Positions 1 to 10,182 of a DNA stretch of 62,912 nt are shown piece after piece. Each line of letters begins with the position of its first letter. Within the stretch, counting starts at the first letter, position 1. Location of the stretch: contig JAAZMF010000043.1 in NCBI GenBank assembly GCA_012798955.1, positions 1 through 62,912 on the forward strand, given 5' to 3'. The position numbers were made by a program, and so were the translations under genes. Origin of the DNA: Bacillota bacterium. GTDB taxonomy: Bacteria; Bacillota; Limnochordia; DTU087. The notes beneath the pieces are model-generated. The model saw only the letters and a program-made list of their open reading frames with translations. It did no database searches and was not told where the DNA came from.

Positions 1-452
1 TGCTTGCCCTAGGGTTGGCAATGGCTTATACTCTGGTCCTAAACGCACCTAATTGTGACCAAGACGGCCTTAAGACCTGGCCACTTCTGTTTTATGCTTT
101 AGATGCGGCGCAGCAATTGCGCTTGCCGGGTTTCCCCGGCTTTATTGGTCTTTCTATAGCTTTTTCCGCCGCATTCCGTGGTTTGCCCAAGATGTCTTTA
201 TCCATCATTGTCGCTCTAATCTTGATCGCCATTGACTACGGGCGGTTGTTATCTGCCCTGCTAGGTGATGGCCATGGGTCTAGTGAATACAGTAGGAGCA
301 CCCCAAACTTGAGCCTATCCTGCTTGATGACCAAAACTGGGGCCGCGGCAATCCTACTTCTAGCTGGCAGTGTAGCACTAGGCTCCAAACCAGACATCCT
401 GATCAAGATAATCGAACCGGCCATCCGGCAGATCATGCCTCTCTTAAACTGA
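1..452 (+). CDS. C-terminal part of a NuoM/MrpD/ND4-like proton-translocating membrane subunit (5' end outside window)
   Basis: Frame is open to the window edge (LALGLAMAYTL...); motif LPGFPGFIG...AFSAAF followed by TM segments resembles the C-terminal part of NADH-quinone oxidoreductase/antiporter subunits. Confidence 0.5.
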   Translation, partial: LALGLAMAYTLVLNAPNCDQDGLKTWPLLFYALDAAQQLRLPGFPGFIGLSIAFSAAFRGLPKMSLSIIVALILIAIDYGRLLSALLGDGHGSSEYSRSTPNLSLSCLMTKTGAAAILLLAGSVALGSKPDILIKIIEPAIRQIMPLLN

Positions 453-488
453 GCCTGACATTACAATGGGCCACTTCACTGCAATCAC

Positions 489-1475
489 TCAACCAGAAAT
501 ATCCTCAAAGTTGACTGCTGTTGATTGGAGTAGCTCCTGAACCACATGTTCGGGAGTTCTCCCCCGTAACTGACTTTCGGGTTTCAAAATCAGCCGGTGA
601 CCAAGCACCGGTATAGCCAAATGCTTGATATCATCAGGAAGTACATAATCACGACCCCGTAACGCCGCTAATGCTTGGCCGCCTCGAAATAGCGCCAAAG
701 ACCCCCGGGGACTTGCCCCCAGCAGTACATCCCTATGTCGCCTTGTGGCGGCTGTGAGCCTAACGGCATACTCCCTAACGGAGTCCTCAACGAAAACTCC
801 TTTTACTAACTTCTGCAGTTCCACGAAATTATCAGGGCTAGTACAAGCAGATACAGCCTCAATGGGATGGCGATGCTGCAGGCGAACCATGATCTCATTT
901 TCCTCAGCCTCGGTGGGATAACCTAGACTGACCTTCATAAAGAACCTATCTAGCTGGGCTTCAGGAAGAGGGAAGGTGCCTTCATACTCTACGGGGTTTT
1001 GAGTTGCCATCACCAGAAAAGGTCGAGGAAGAGGCCAGGTTTTACCATCCACGGTGATCTGACTTTCTGCCATACACTCTAGCAAACTTGACTGAGTTCT
1101 AGGCGTGGCTCGATTGATCTCATCGGCCAAGAAGATCTGGGACATGACAGGTCCGTGACGAAACACAAACTCACCCTGTGTAGGATCAAAGACAGACACT
1201 CCAAGTACATCTGAAGGCAAAAGATCGGGGGTGCACTGAACTCTACTAAAGGTGCACCCCAAGGAACCGGCCATAGCCCGGGCTAAGATTGTCTTTCCCA
1301 CCCCGGGGACATCCTCAATCAACACATGCCCTTCACTGAGTAAAGCAAGCAGAATGAGCTCCACTGCTTGGGATTTTCCAACAATCACCTGATTAACATT
1401 ATCTATGATGCGCTGGCCAACCGACTGTATCCTGGCCACATCCACCCTTTGCCCTCGCTTAGCTTCTAGTGCCAC
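489..1475 (-). CDS. MoxR-family AAA+ ATPase
   Basis: GHVLIEDVPGVGKT Walker A, FLADEINRATPRTQSSLLECMAE, ATQNPVEYEGTFPLPEAQLDRF are MoxR hallmarks. Confidence 0.95.
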   Translation of the reverse strand: MALEAKRGQRVDVARIQSVGQRIIDNVNQVIVGKSQAVELILLALLSEGHVLIEDVPGVGKTILARAMAGSLGCTFSRVQCTPDLLPSDVLGVSVFDPTQGEFVFRHGPVMSQIFLADEINRATPRTQSSLLECMAESQITVDGKTWPLPRPFLVMATQNPVEYEGTFPLPEAQLDRFFMKVSLGYPTEAEENEIMVRLQHRHPIEAVSACTSPDNFVELQKLVKGVFVEDSVREYAVRLTAATRRHRDVLLGASPRGSLALFRGGQALAALRGRDYVLPDDIKHLAIPVLGHRLILKPESQLRGRTPEHVVQELLQSTAVNFEDISG

Positions 1476-1523
1476 GACACCACCACTTCCTTCCCACTAG
1501 CCAATCTACCCAGGGTACGCATT

Positions 1524-3173
1524 TTACTTTTCATCATTTAACCATTCATGGAAACTAGCCACTATAACATCCCATAAGGCCCTTACCACTGGCTTGACAT
1601 CTTTTGAAAACTCCTGGGCACTATAGCGGGCTAGCAAGTAAAACTCTGTAAGCTGATGGATTTCCGTCTGGGCGCCCTCTAGTTTATCGCCCATACCAGA
1701 AGTATACTCCAATGCGGTCTCACTTTTCTTTGGCCCCATACCCTGGGCACTGAAAACCTCAATCAATGAAATAAACAGATGACGTATGTACAAGGACGGT
1801 GCAGATGGAGCTAACCGCTGCCGCAAGGATGAGGTGGATATGTATTCGCTGTCTGTTGACGAAAATCTGGCTCGTCTTTCCCATAGGGTTTTACCCCGCC
1901 GCAGACCTGTGCTGCACATTTTGACAATGTGGGTAATAGTAGCTTTCAGCCATAAATATGCGAAGATGGGGATCCGCAGTAACCCATGGAACCGCTCCCA
2001 TTCCTCCTGGAAAAAGGCGAATAGCAACATCCCAATAATCGCCAGCATGATCCCTGCCACAGAAAGTGCCATAAGCAGGGACATCAAAAGATAAAAGAGA
2101 CCCACTAGCCAGCTGGGACCAATGTTCTCCATTGAGCCGGACCGATCACCTGTAGGCCCATAGGTGGATGGCCCTGTCGCTTCTCGCCCAGGAAGGGCAA
2201 AATCCAGGCCTTTGCCAATCCACGTACCGAGAGTCTCCATAGTGCGTGCAATGTCAAGGGGTGAGAATATGGTGGGTACAAGGATTGCGAGAATAACCAC
2301 AAGTAGCACAAAACCCATACTGCTTCTAAGCCACTGTCTAGGCAACCTGTGATCGGCCTTTATACCCACTTCCTCCCAGATAACCTGCAAACGATAAAGA
2401 TAGACCGAAGCTTGGAGTAGCAAGCCCGTCAGCAAAAATCCAATAACTGCTAGATTCGAGGTTAAGCTCCAACTAGGGAGCATTGCCACCCTATCGGCAT
2501 AGCTCTCCACGCATACCGCACCACTTGCGCCAACAATTAGCCCATAAAACAAGAACCGTCGAGTAAAATAACCCATAGCCCGGGCACGATCCCTAGAAAC
2601 CCGATACTCTGACAACAACGATTCTGTTTCCCAGGAAAAAGTGGCCGCTCCCTGATCACCCACATCCCGCCCGATATCACCTAGCCAGACAAAGGTCTGG
2701 CCATAGCCTCTAGCCAGTAGCCAAACACTGGCCATGGCCATAGTGGGCACTAAAGTCATCTTGTCATGGCGCAAGGAGGTAGAGAAAAAGCTATAGCCTT
2801 TGCCAAAACCATCCAGACGCAAGAGACTGTATGTTATTCCCATAACCAAAACAAACTCCAAGAGCCGCAGAGTAATAGGTGTACGCATGCGTTGGTGCAT
2901 ACCCGTAATGTAGATGCTCTCCAAAGCAACAATTAACCCAAAGGCCACAAGCCAACGGGGAATGACAATAGTCGGCCAAAAAACCATTAGATACTGCCGA
3001 ACCAAGATCAGAAGACTAGTAACGAGGCTCGCCGCCAAGAAAGGCATAATATATCGACCTAACCAATGGGTTTGTCCATAGGCCAATTGCCGTAACCTAT
3101 CCACATGCCGGGTTCCCAAAGTCTTAGGAGTTACCTCCATGGTGCCACTGCCTTCCATTTTATGTGTTATCAC
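1524..3173 (-). CDS. Multi-pass membrane protein with DUF4129-like C-terminus
   Basis: Many TM segments; C-terminal LTEFYLLARYSAQEF resembles DUF4129; sits between DUF58 and MoxR genes. Confidence 0.7.
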   Translation of the reverse strand: MITHKMEGSGTMEVTPKTLGTRHVDRLRQLAYGQTHWLGRYIMPFLAASLVTSLLILVRQYLMVFWPTIVIPRWLVAFGLIVALESIYITGMHQRMRTPITLRLLEFVLVMGITYSLLRLDGFGKGYSFFSTSLRHDKMTLVPTMAMASVWLLARGYGQTFVWLGDIGRDVGDQGAATFSWETESLLSEYRVSRDRARAMGYFTRRFLFYGLIVGASGAVCVESYADRVAMLPSWSLTSNLAVIGFLLTGLLLQASVYLYRLQVIWEEVGIKADHRLPRQWLRSSMGFVLLVVILAILVPTIFSPLDIARTMETLGTWIGKGLDFALPGREATGPSTYGPTGDRSGSMENIGPSWLVGLFYLLMSLLMALSVAGIMLAIIGMLLFAFFQEEWERFHGLLRIPIFAYLWLKATITHIVKMCSTGLRRGKTLWERRARFSSTDSEYISTSSLRQRLAPSAPSLYIRHLFISLIEVFSAQGMGPKKSETALEYTSGMGDKLEGAQTEIHQLTEFYLLARYSAQEFSKDVKPVVRALWDVIVASFHEWLNDEK

Positions 3174-3226
3174 CTACAAAGCATCTACTTACTTCCCATC
3201 AATATCACGTCAGATTCACATCACAT

Positions 3227-4477
3227 CTACAGAACGTCTAGGGCTGCAGGCTCGCTTTTTTGAACTCTAAATAACTGTAAAGGTGATTGAGAGGTCCGAT
3301 ACAAAAGTTGAGGGTGGAGAATTCTAGCCCCGACAACGAAGATAAGCACTTGATAACCTCTACGGACCAAGGCTGTGGCCGTCTCCACTAGCTCTGGTGA
3401 ATCCACGGGCGTAACTACCAAAAAAGTAGTACCCCAGGCCAGATGCCCCGCCTCACTAGTTAACAACGGCACGAACTCAGCGCCCCAACTACATTGAACT
3501 CTAGCTAGTGCCTCCAAAATCTGCATCAGCTGTGATATACCTTTGCGGGGCAGCAATCGAATTGAGGTTCTCCCACCCTCCGGGCCATCAAGCTGCAATG
3601 ATTCCTCATCCTGAAGGTTAGCCTCTGAGCGTTGTTCACTTATACACCCATTAGTTACTAGGCCAAAAGTTTCCCCCCTATGGGCTAGGTAATTGGCAAG
3701 GCTGGCGGCTGTCTCAATGGCCAACTCGCTATCTAGATATAGGTTTCGGATCAAGTAATCATCTGCGTCTAGATTGAGGCACACTATAGTATCTACGGCA
3801 ACAGTATGCTGAAACTGCTTCACCTGCAGCTCCCCTGTGCGGGCAGAGAGCTTCCAGTGTATGGATTGCCTAGGATCACCGGCCTCGTAAGGCCTTACTC
3901 CGGCTAGACGGGATGAATCGGGGAAAAGTGGCAAGCGGGTGCGAATATTCCCATATGGTAACCGGGATGGTAATCCCAGTTCCGATAGCTCAAAGATGCG
4001 GGGATAGACAACGATATTGTGATAGGAGCTAATAGAGGCAGAAAACTGATGTAATCCAAGGGGCTCCCCCGCGGTTATATCCAAGGGACCAGTGGTATAG
4101 AATCCTCTGTCTGATGCAGTTATAGAGTAACTCACACTCTCCTTAGCTAACGGGCCTAAAGACAGCACCCATCTCCTAGCTCTGCCGCCTTCCAAAGCCA
4201 GTGGCAGATTTTCATGGCCGGAAAGCCATGCTAAAGGCACCATAGTTCGATTTTGCAGTGTGATAGAGATCTCGCCCATCTCGCCTGGAAAAAGCCTAGT
4301 GCTATCAGATGTTCTACTGACCTCCATTTTCTGAAAGGCGTAGCGAAGCATGCCTCCACCACCCCAATAGACAGTGGCAAGTGTGAAAAACACTATGTAA
4401 AGGGGCTTAGCTGGGAAAAAGGGTATAAGCAACAAGAAAAGCCCAAGATAAAACTTCCACCAGTTCAAAAGATACAC
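3227..4477 (-). CDS. DUF58 domain-containing protein
   Basis: LAGVRPYEAGDPRQSIHWKLSARTGELQVKQF is the DUF58 signature; two N-terminal TM segments. Confidence 0.93.
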   Translation of the reverse strand: MYLLNWWKFYLGLFLLLIPFFPAKPLYIVFFTLATVYWGGGGMLRYAFQKMEVSRTSDSTRLFPGEMGEISITLQNRTMVPLAWLSGHENLPLALEGGRARRWVLSLGPLAKESVSYSITASDRGFYTTGPLDITAGEPLGLHQFSASISSYHNIVVYPRIFELSELGLPSRLPYGNIRTRLPLFPDSSRLAGVRPYEAGDPRQSIHWKLSARTGELQVKQFQHTVAVDTIVCLNLDADDYLIRNLYLDSELAIETAASLANYLAHRGETFGLVTNGCISEQRSEANLQDEESLQLDGPEGGRTSIRLLPRKGISQLMQILEALARVQCSWGAEFVPLLTSEAGHLAWGTTFLVVTPVDSPELVETATALVRRGYQVLIFVVGARILHPQLLYRTSQSPLQLFRVQKSEPAALDVL

Positions 4478-4611
4478 CTCACTAGCCTTTTGTACATCAT
4501 TCTACCGATGGAAGCAGAGTCCTGTTTTGAGCGGCAAGCGCAACCGATACCATTATGGGCTATGTCCCGACTAGTACTTCCATACCACTGCTACAGACTC
4601 TCCCTCAAAAA

Positions 4612-4652
4612 TGAAAGAGCCCCGCCGGAAACACCGTCCTAGCAGGGCTTTC
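4612..4652 (-). terminator. Putative terminator downstream of tRNA-Ala
   Basis: Minus strand GAAAGCCCTGC...GGCGGGGCTCTTTC imperfect hairpin. Confidence 0.45.
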
Positions 4653-4655
4653 TTA

Positions 4656-4731
<76 letters not shown>

Positions 4732-4848
4732 GATAATATCTCTATTATACAGCTGAGGTATTCACTTGTCTAGGGCTCACCTTTTGATATTTCCCCGCAC
4801 AGTCGGATACACTACCATTTAGCCATATTGGAGTAAGGGGGATTCCAT

Positions 4849-6657
4849 TTGGAGATTCGTATTACCGTTCCTATCCTAAAGAACACCCGGGGAACCTTCC
4901 TATCCCCACCGAAATTCGACTCCTACCAAGAACCCGTGATCATAAACAACACCTATGCCGCGTACTTCAGCCAGACTGGTCTAGAGCGACTCGTGCATGG
5001 CCTCAGGTACAAACATAACGCCCCTTGGGAATGGCACCGCCTAGCTAGGCTGGGTGCGGAGCTAACCAATAGCCATGGTGTCACCCAACTGCTATGCCTT
5101 GTCCACTTGGCCACCCATTGGGAGACGGTAGGTGTAATACCCTACCCCCATCAGCTAGATACCACCCGCAAGGTCATGGAAGAGATGCGGGGTCGAGCCA
5201 TCCTGGCTGATGAGGTTGGGTTAGGCAAAACCATTGAAGCCGGGATGATTCTCAAAGAGTACATGCTAAGGGGCTTAGTACGCAAAACCCTCATCCTAAC
5301 CCCAGCATCCCTTAGCTGGCAATGGTTCCAGGAATTGAGGGAGAAGTTCCGGATCCCCGTGACCATACAGCGCAGTCCATACGATTGGTCCAGGTGTGAT
5401 TGCCTGGTTGCCTCCATTGACACTGCCAAACGAGAGCCCCATAACTTGGAGATTCTCGCCCTTGATTGGGATATGCTCATCGTAGACGAGGCCCACAGGC
5501 TAAAAAATTCCACCACGCAAAACTGGCAGTTTGTCAATTCTATACGCAAAAAATACTTCCTTATGCTGACAGCTACGCCAGTGCAAAATGACCTAAGAGA
5601 ACTGTACAATCTGATCACCCTACTAAAGCCTGGTCAGTTGGGCACTTACCAAGCGTTCAAAAAGAGATTTGTAGCGGATAAACGAACTCCCCGGGATCCC
5701 CGAGATCTGCGGACTCTCTTGGGGCAAGTCATGGTTAGAAATCGCCGAGGCGCGGGTACCATTGAGTTCACTAGGCGAATAGTCCAACCAATATCTGTGG
5801 AACTAACCCATCAAGAGAAGGAGTTTTACATCGCCATCCACAGCTTTGTCCGCCGACAAATGCAAGAATCCCTTGGCTTAAAGCGTACCATCCTTCCTTA
5901 CATAATCCTATTAAGGGAGGCATGCAGTAGCCCCTGGGCTGCCGCCCTTACTCTAAAGAAGCTAAGCGAAAAAGCCGATACAACCATGAGAGATGAGCTG
6001 CTACCCCTACTGGAAATGGCGGTCAACATTGAGACTAGCGCCAAAGTACGGCATCTACTACAGTTACTTCATGTCCACGGTCAAGACAAAACCATCGTCT
6101 TTACTGAATACCGTGGTACTCAAGCCTTTATCAAGAGACATCTGGAAGAAGCGGGGTTAGCCACAGTTACCTTCGATGGTAGCCTATCTTCTAGCCGGAA
6201 GGAATTCACTAAGTTCCTGTTTCGTCGCTATGGTGACGTGCTAATTAGCACAGAATCAGGGGGGGAAGGTATCAACCTACAGTACTGCAACAAAGTAGTC
6301 AATTTCGATTTGCCCTGGAATCCTATGCGCCTAGAGCAAAGGATTGGCAGGGTACACAGATTAGGTCAGACCAAAGATGTATATGTTTTCAACTTGGCTA
6401 CCTTGGGGACTATTGAAGAGCACATTCTTAGGCTACTCCATGAGAAAATCAACATGTTCGAACTGGTCGTTGGTGAACTAGATGCCATTCTAAGCCATCT
6501 AGAATCAGGCAAATCCTTTGAAAGCCATGTGGTTGATATCCTGATGAAGGCCCATACCGAAGACGAGATGCGGCAAGAATTCAACCATCTTGGTGATAGC
6601 ATTCTAGAAGCTAAACAGCGCCAAAGCGAGGTTAACATCCTTGAACTTATTCCTTAG
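4849..6657 (+). CDS. SNF2-family DEAD/DEAH-box helicase (YqhH-like)
   Basis: ILADEVGLGKTIEAGMI, DEAH, LTATPVQNDLRELYNL, FDLPWNPMRLEQRIGRVHRLGQ. Confidence 0.93.
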   Translation: MEIRITVPILKNTRGTFLSPPKFDSYQEPVIINNTYAAYFSQTGLERLVHGLRYKHNAPWEWHRLARLGAELTNSHGVTQLLCLVHLATHWETVGVIPYPHQLDTTRKVMEEMRGRAILADEVGLGKTIEAGMILKEYMLRGLVRKTLILTPASLSWQWFQELREKFRIPVTIQRSPYDWSRCDCLVASIDTAKREPHNLEILALDWDMLIVDEAHRLKNSTTQNWQFVNSIRKKYFLMLTATPVQNDLRELYNLITLLKPGQLGTYQAFKKRFVADKRTPRDPRDLRTLLGQVMVRNRRGAGTIEFTRRIVQPISVELTHQEKEFYIAIHSFVRRQMQESLGLKRTILPYIILLREACSSPWAAALTLKKLSEKADTTMRDELLPLLEMAVNIETSAKVRHLLQLLHVHGQDKTIVFTEYRGTQAFIKRHLEEAGLATVTFDGSLSSSRKEFTKFLFRRYGDVLISTESGGEGINLQYCNKVVNFDLPWNPMRLEQRIGRVHRLGQTKDVYVFNLATLGTIEEHILRLLHEKINMFELVVGELDAILSHLESGKSFESHVVDILMKAHTEDEMRQEFNHLGDSILEAKQRQSEVNILELIP

Positions 6658-7612
6658 CACCTTAATCAGTAGTTCTGATTCGGCATTAGAAAATCCAGTG
6701 AAGATGCCTACCCTATCCCCTGCTGAACAGGACAATTCACAGAGCTATCGGGATTATCTAGAGGCCTTCTGTGATAATCTAGAGATCAAGTGCGAATGGC
6801 CGGAGCAAGGGCTTGCTTTGCTACACCTAACAGATGAAGCGGCTACTCTCCTAGAGGGACGCCGTATCTCTGGCTACACCTGTAAGCTGGCCTTGTCTGT
6901 GGAGGCGGCAGGGGAGCACAGTGATGCGGCACTATTTGTGCCCGGTAGCTATCACTGGGATCGAATATTGGAGGTGGTGCTAGACAAAGCGAAGGCGTGT
7001 CGGCAATATGTGGTGGGAATACCTAGCTTTATTGAATCGGAAGATATCGACCTGGAGCCCGATGGAGGGAGAATGATTTACGAACCCCATCTACTTGCCC
7101 AATGGCGCCTCAGTTATCGGGCCGACGACATCACTAAACACCGCATCCTAGATCTAACCATCAATTTAGTAAGTGGTGATCTATACCACGGGTATTACTA
7201 CAGTCTCTTGCCTTGTGTATTACACACAGAGCCTCTGCCCCATATCCCACAGGCAAAGATGAATATCAGGTATAAGAGAGCCTATCGCTATATGACAGAA
7301 GAAATCCAGTATGTTCTAGCCAATGAAGATGGTAGCTGGGCGCTCCCGGCCAATGCCCGACTGTCTAGCGAACTACTGGATCTAGAGGAGTACTATAAGG
7401 AACGGGCCCTCCATGAGACGACTTCGTCGCAATTAGATGCTGAGCACCGCAAAGCCATCCATGAACTCAAAGAGCGCCTCGCACCTAAGGTGATGGCTGG
7501 CCCCTTTGCCACCGCCCTAATTTACATCCCCATCATCGCCTATGAGATGGAAATCGATGGCGAAGTGCTCGGCCTTAGATTCGACCCTGTCACAGGTCAT
7601 GCCCTAGGTTAG
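6641..7612 (+). CDS. YqhG-like protein
   Basis: Directly downstream of and overlapping the SNF2 gene, as yqhH-yqhG in Bacillus; sequence resembles YqhG. Start uncertain. Confidence 0.6.
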   Translation: MNLFLSTLISSSDSALENPVKMPTLSPAEQDNSQSYRDYLEAFCDNLEIKCEWPEQGLALLHLTDEAATLLEGRRISGYTCKLALSVEAAGEHSDAALFVPGSYHWDRILEVVLDKAKACRQYVVGIPSFIESEDIDLEPDGGRMIYEPHLLAQWRLSYRADDITKHRILDLTINLVSGDLYHGYYYSLLPCVLHTEPLPHIPQAKMNIRYKRAYRYMTEEIQYVLANEDGSWALPANARLSSELLDLEEYYKERALHETTSSQLDAEHRKAIHELKERLAPKVMAGPFATALIYIPIIAYEMEIDGEVLGLRFDPVTGHALG

Positions 7613-7619
7613 TCGCTTG

Positions 7620-10085
7620 CTATTGTCTGGCATTAAGTTGTTGAATCTGTTGCCTAATCCGTAGCTCTACCCTTTCCGGCAATGGAGGGCTAGTCGGGCG
7701 TTCTACATGGGTAGTAGCCACTTGATCGTACCCCGATGCATAGCCTGATACAGGCTCTGCAACAGGCAGGGGAATGTAGGGCTCTTCACCCAACAAGCCG
7801 TGGAGGATAATCAAAGCCGCTTCTTTGTCAGGGATCATACCTTTTGCATCACTATCGACGTCGGTGGCTGCATACGGCGGTAAAGGTGAGCCTACACAGG
7901 AGGGACAACCTCTGCCACAGCCACATCCCTGAATTAGTTCCAGACAGGCTTCAAGCACTTCCCCAATTAGCTCATACCCCTTACCAGCATAACCGATACC
8001 CCCAGGGAAACGATCAAAGACAAAAACCGTGGGTACACCGGTATTGCTGGAATCTACCGTGGAGCCGATATCCATGGAGTCACACATGGCGTAAAGGGGC
8101 AATACTGCCGTTATCACATTGGCTATCCCCAGTAACCCATCTTGGGGGTTACGACCCCACTTCCTAACCTCGGCCAATATTTCCAATGAAGGTGAGAGCC
8201 AAAAAGCACACGTCTCCAAACTAATCGGAGGCAAGGAGATTTTGCCAAATCCTATACTGTCCTGGTTATAGAATTTGATTTTCTTGAACATGTAGGTAAG
8301 ATACGTTACGCTCACTTCACCAAATCGTACCATGCCACCAGCTTGGACTTTTTCTGTTTCTACCATTTGCACCTGAACCCGGCGATCGCTAATAGACTGA
8401 GTATAGTAGTCGAGCTCAGCCCGGTGGACATAGGCCACCTTCTCCACAGTATTCAGTTCCGACACGAAATACGTATCACCTTCATGTATGTATACGGCTT
8501 CCGTATGAAGCTGCATAAAAGCACTAAGTTCATCAGTACTGCCAATCACGCTGCGCCCTTGACTAGTATCAACGATGGTATATGTGTTTTCTGTCATGTT
8601 TCGTAAGTTGACATCATCGGCTGGGTAACCGCGACCAACCCAAAACCAGCGATCACCTCTATAGACTAGTTGGCGGTCTTCGCCGAGGATATCCAAAAGT
8701 GCTGGAGCCGATGGGCCAAAATCTGCTTCTTCATCGATGGAAATTGGCAACTCAAAGGACGCTGCCCGCAAATGCCCTAAGACAATGTAAGGGTTGTCTG
8801 GATCAATAATGGCATTTTCCGGGGTCTGCTCGAAAAAATACTGCGGATGCTGCATTAGATACTGATCGATGGGATTATTGTGTCCAATTAGGATGACCAA
8901 AGAATCGGCGTTTTTCCGTCCGGCCCGTCCCGCCTGCTGCCAAACGCTGGCGATAGTCCCTGGAAAACCCACAATCAAACAGGCATCTAAACTACCTATA
9001 TCAATGCCAAGCTCTAGAGCGTTAGTCGAACTTACACCTAGTAGCTCTCCCGAAAAAAGCTGCCGTTCTATAGCCCTGCGCTCCTCAGGCAAGTAGCCCC
9101 CTCTATAAGCCCGAACAGAATTAGCCAACCCACTACCATAGCGACTGAGATCTTCCCGGACATATCGGTAAATAAGCTCAGCTACCACCCGGGCCCTAGT
9201 AAAGGCAATGGTTTGAATGCGGGCCCTGATGAGACGCACCATCAAGTCACGAGCTTCAGAATTAGGGCTTCGCCTTTCTAGATTATCTGCCAGTAGAGGC
9301 GGATTCCACAGTACGAAGTGTTTCTGTCCTTTGGGGGATCCATCATTATCAATCAAAGTCATAGTCTGGCCTGTTAGTTGCCGAGCTAGCTCAGTTGGGT
9401 TAGCGATAGTGGCAGAACAGCAGATGAACTGTGGTTTGGCTTGGTATTGACGGCAAACCCTGTGTAATCGTCTCAAGACATTTGCTACATTGCTACCAAA
9501 TATGCCTCTGTAGGTATGAATCTCATCGATTACAACGAAGCGTAGATTAGCGAAAAAGTGACCCCAACTAGGGTGATGTGGCAAAATAGCACCATGAAGC
9601 ATGTCGGGGTTAGTCAAAATCACATTACCGCTATCCCGTAAGCGTCGCCTCAAATCTCGAGGGGTATCTCCATCATATGTCCCTGCTTGCATAGATAGTG
9701 AGGGGATCAGTGCCTGCCAACGCAAGAGACCCTGCAACTGGTCTTGGGCAAGGGCCTTGGTGGGAAAAATGTAAAGAGCCCTTGCATTCGGATCCTTCAG
9801 CAGCATCTCAAGCACTGGCAAATTGTAGCAAAGAGTCTTGCCACTAGCAGTAGAAGTGACAATAACAGCATGCTCCCCTTGTCCGATGACATCTAGGGCG
9901 GTGGCCTGATGGCTATAAAGCTCCTCGATATCCATTTGGGCAAGGGCGACTTTCAGTTCCGCTGACAATTCCGCCTTCGGGTAGCCATATATGGCTGGCC
10001 GAGCCGGTAGACGGCGTATATCCACAGCTTGTCCTCGATAGTAGCTATCGTTCAATACTTCCTGTACGAAACGTTCCACTGACAC
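7620..10085 (-). CDS. mrfA: DEAD/DEAH-box helicase with DUF1998-type C-terminus (MrfA/YprA-like)
   Basis: STASGKTLCYNLP, DEIHTYRGIFG, QQAGRAGRK; C-terminal CGCGRGCPSCVGSP cysteine cluster. Confidence 0.85.
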   Translation of the reverse strand: MSVERFVQEVLNDSYYRGQAVDIRRLPARPAIYGYPKAELSAELKVALAQMDIEELYSHQATALDVIGQGEHAVIVTSTASGKTLCYNLPVLEMLLKDPNARALYIFPTKALAQDQLQGLLRWQALIPSLSMQAGTYDGDTPRDLRRRLRDSGNVILTNPDMLHGAILPHHPSWGHFFANLRFVVIDEIHTYRGIFGSNVANVLRRLHRVCRQYQAKPQFICCSATIANPTELARQLTGQTMTLIDNDGSPKGQKHFVLWNPPLLADNLERRSPNSEARDLMVRLIRARIQTIAFTRARVVAELIYRYVREDLSRYGSGLANSVRAYRGGYLPEERRAIERQLFSGELLGVSSTNALELGIDIGSLDACLIVGFPGTIASVWQQAGRAGRKNADSLVILIGHNNPIDQYLMQHPQYFFEQTPENAIIDPDNPYIVLGHLRAASFELPISIDEEADFGPSAPALLDILGEDRQLVYRGDRWFWVGRGYPADDVNLRNMTENTYTIVDTSQGRSVIGSTDELSAFMQLHTEAVYIHEGDTYFVSELNTVEKVAYVHRAELDYYTQSISDRRVQVQMVETEKVQAGGMVRFGEVSVTYLTYMFKKIKFYNQDSIGFGKISLPPISLETCAFWLSPSLEILAEVRKWGRNPQDGLLGIANVITAVLPLYAMCDSMDIGSTVDSSNTGVPTVFVFDRFPGGIGYAGKGYELIGEVLEACLELIQGCGCGRGCPSCVGSPLPPYAATDVDSDAKGMIPDKEAALIILHGLLGEEPYIPLPVAEPVSGYASGYDQVATTHVERPTSPPLPERVELRIRQQIQQLNARQ

Positions 10086-10182
10086 ATAAACACCCCTCGC
10101 TCGGGCTAGTTCTATCCATACAAACGTTCGCCAAGTCCTCGATTTTACCTGCCCGAGCTATGCCAAATACATTATCCAACAG

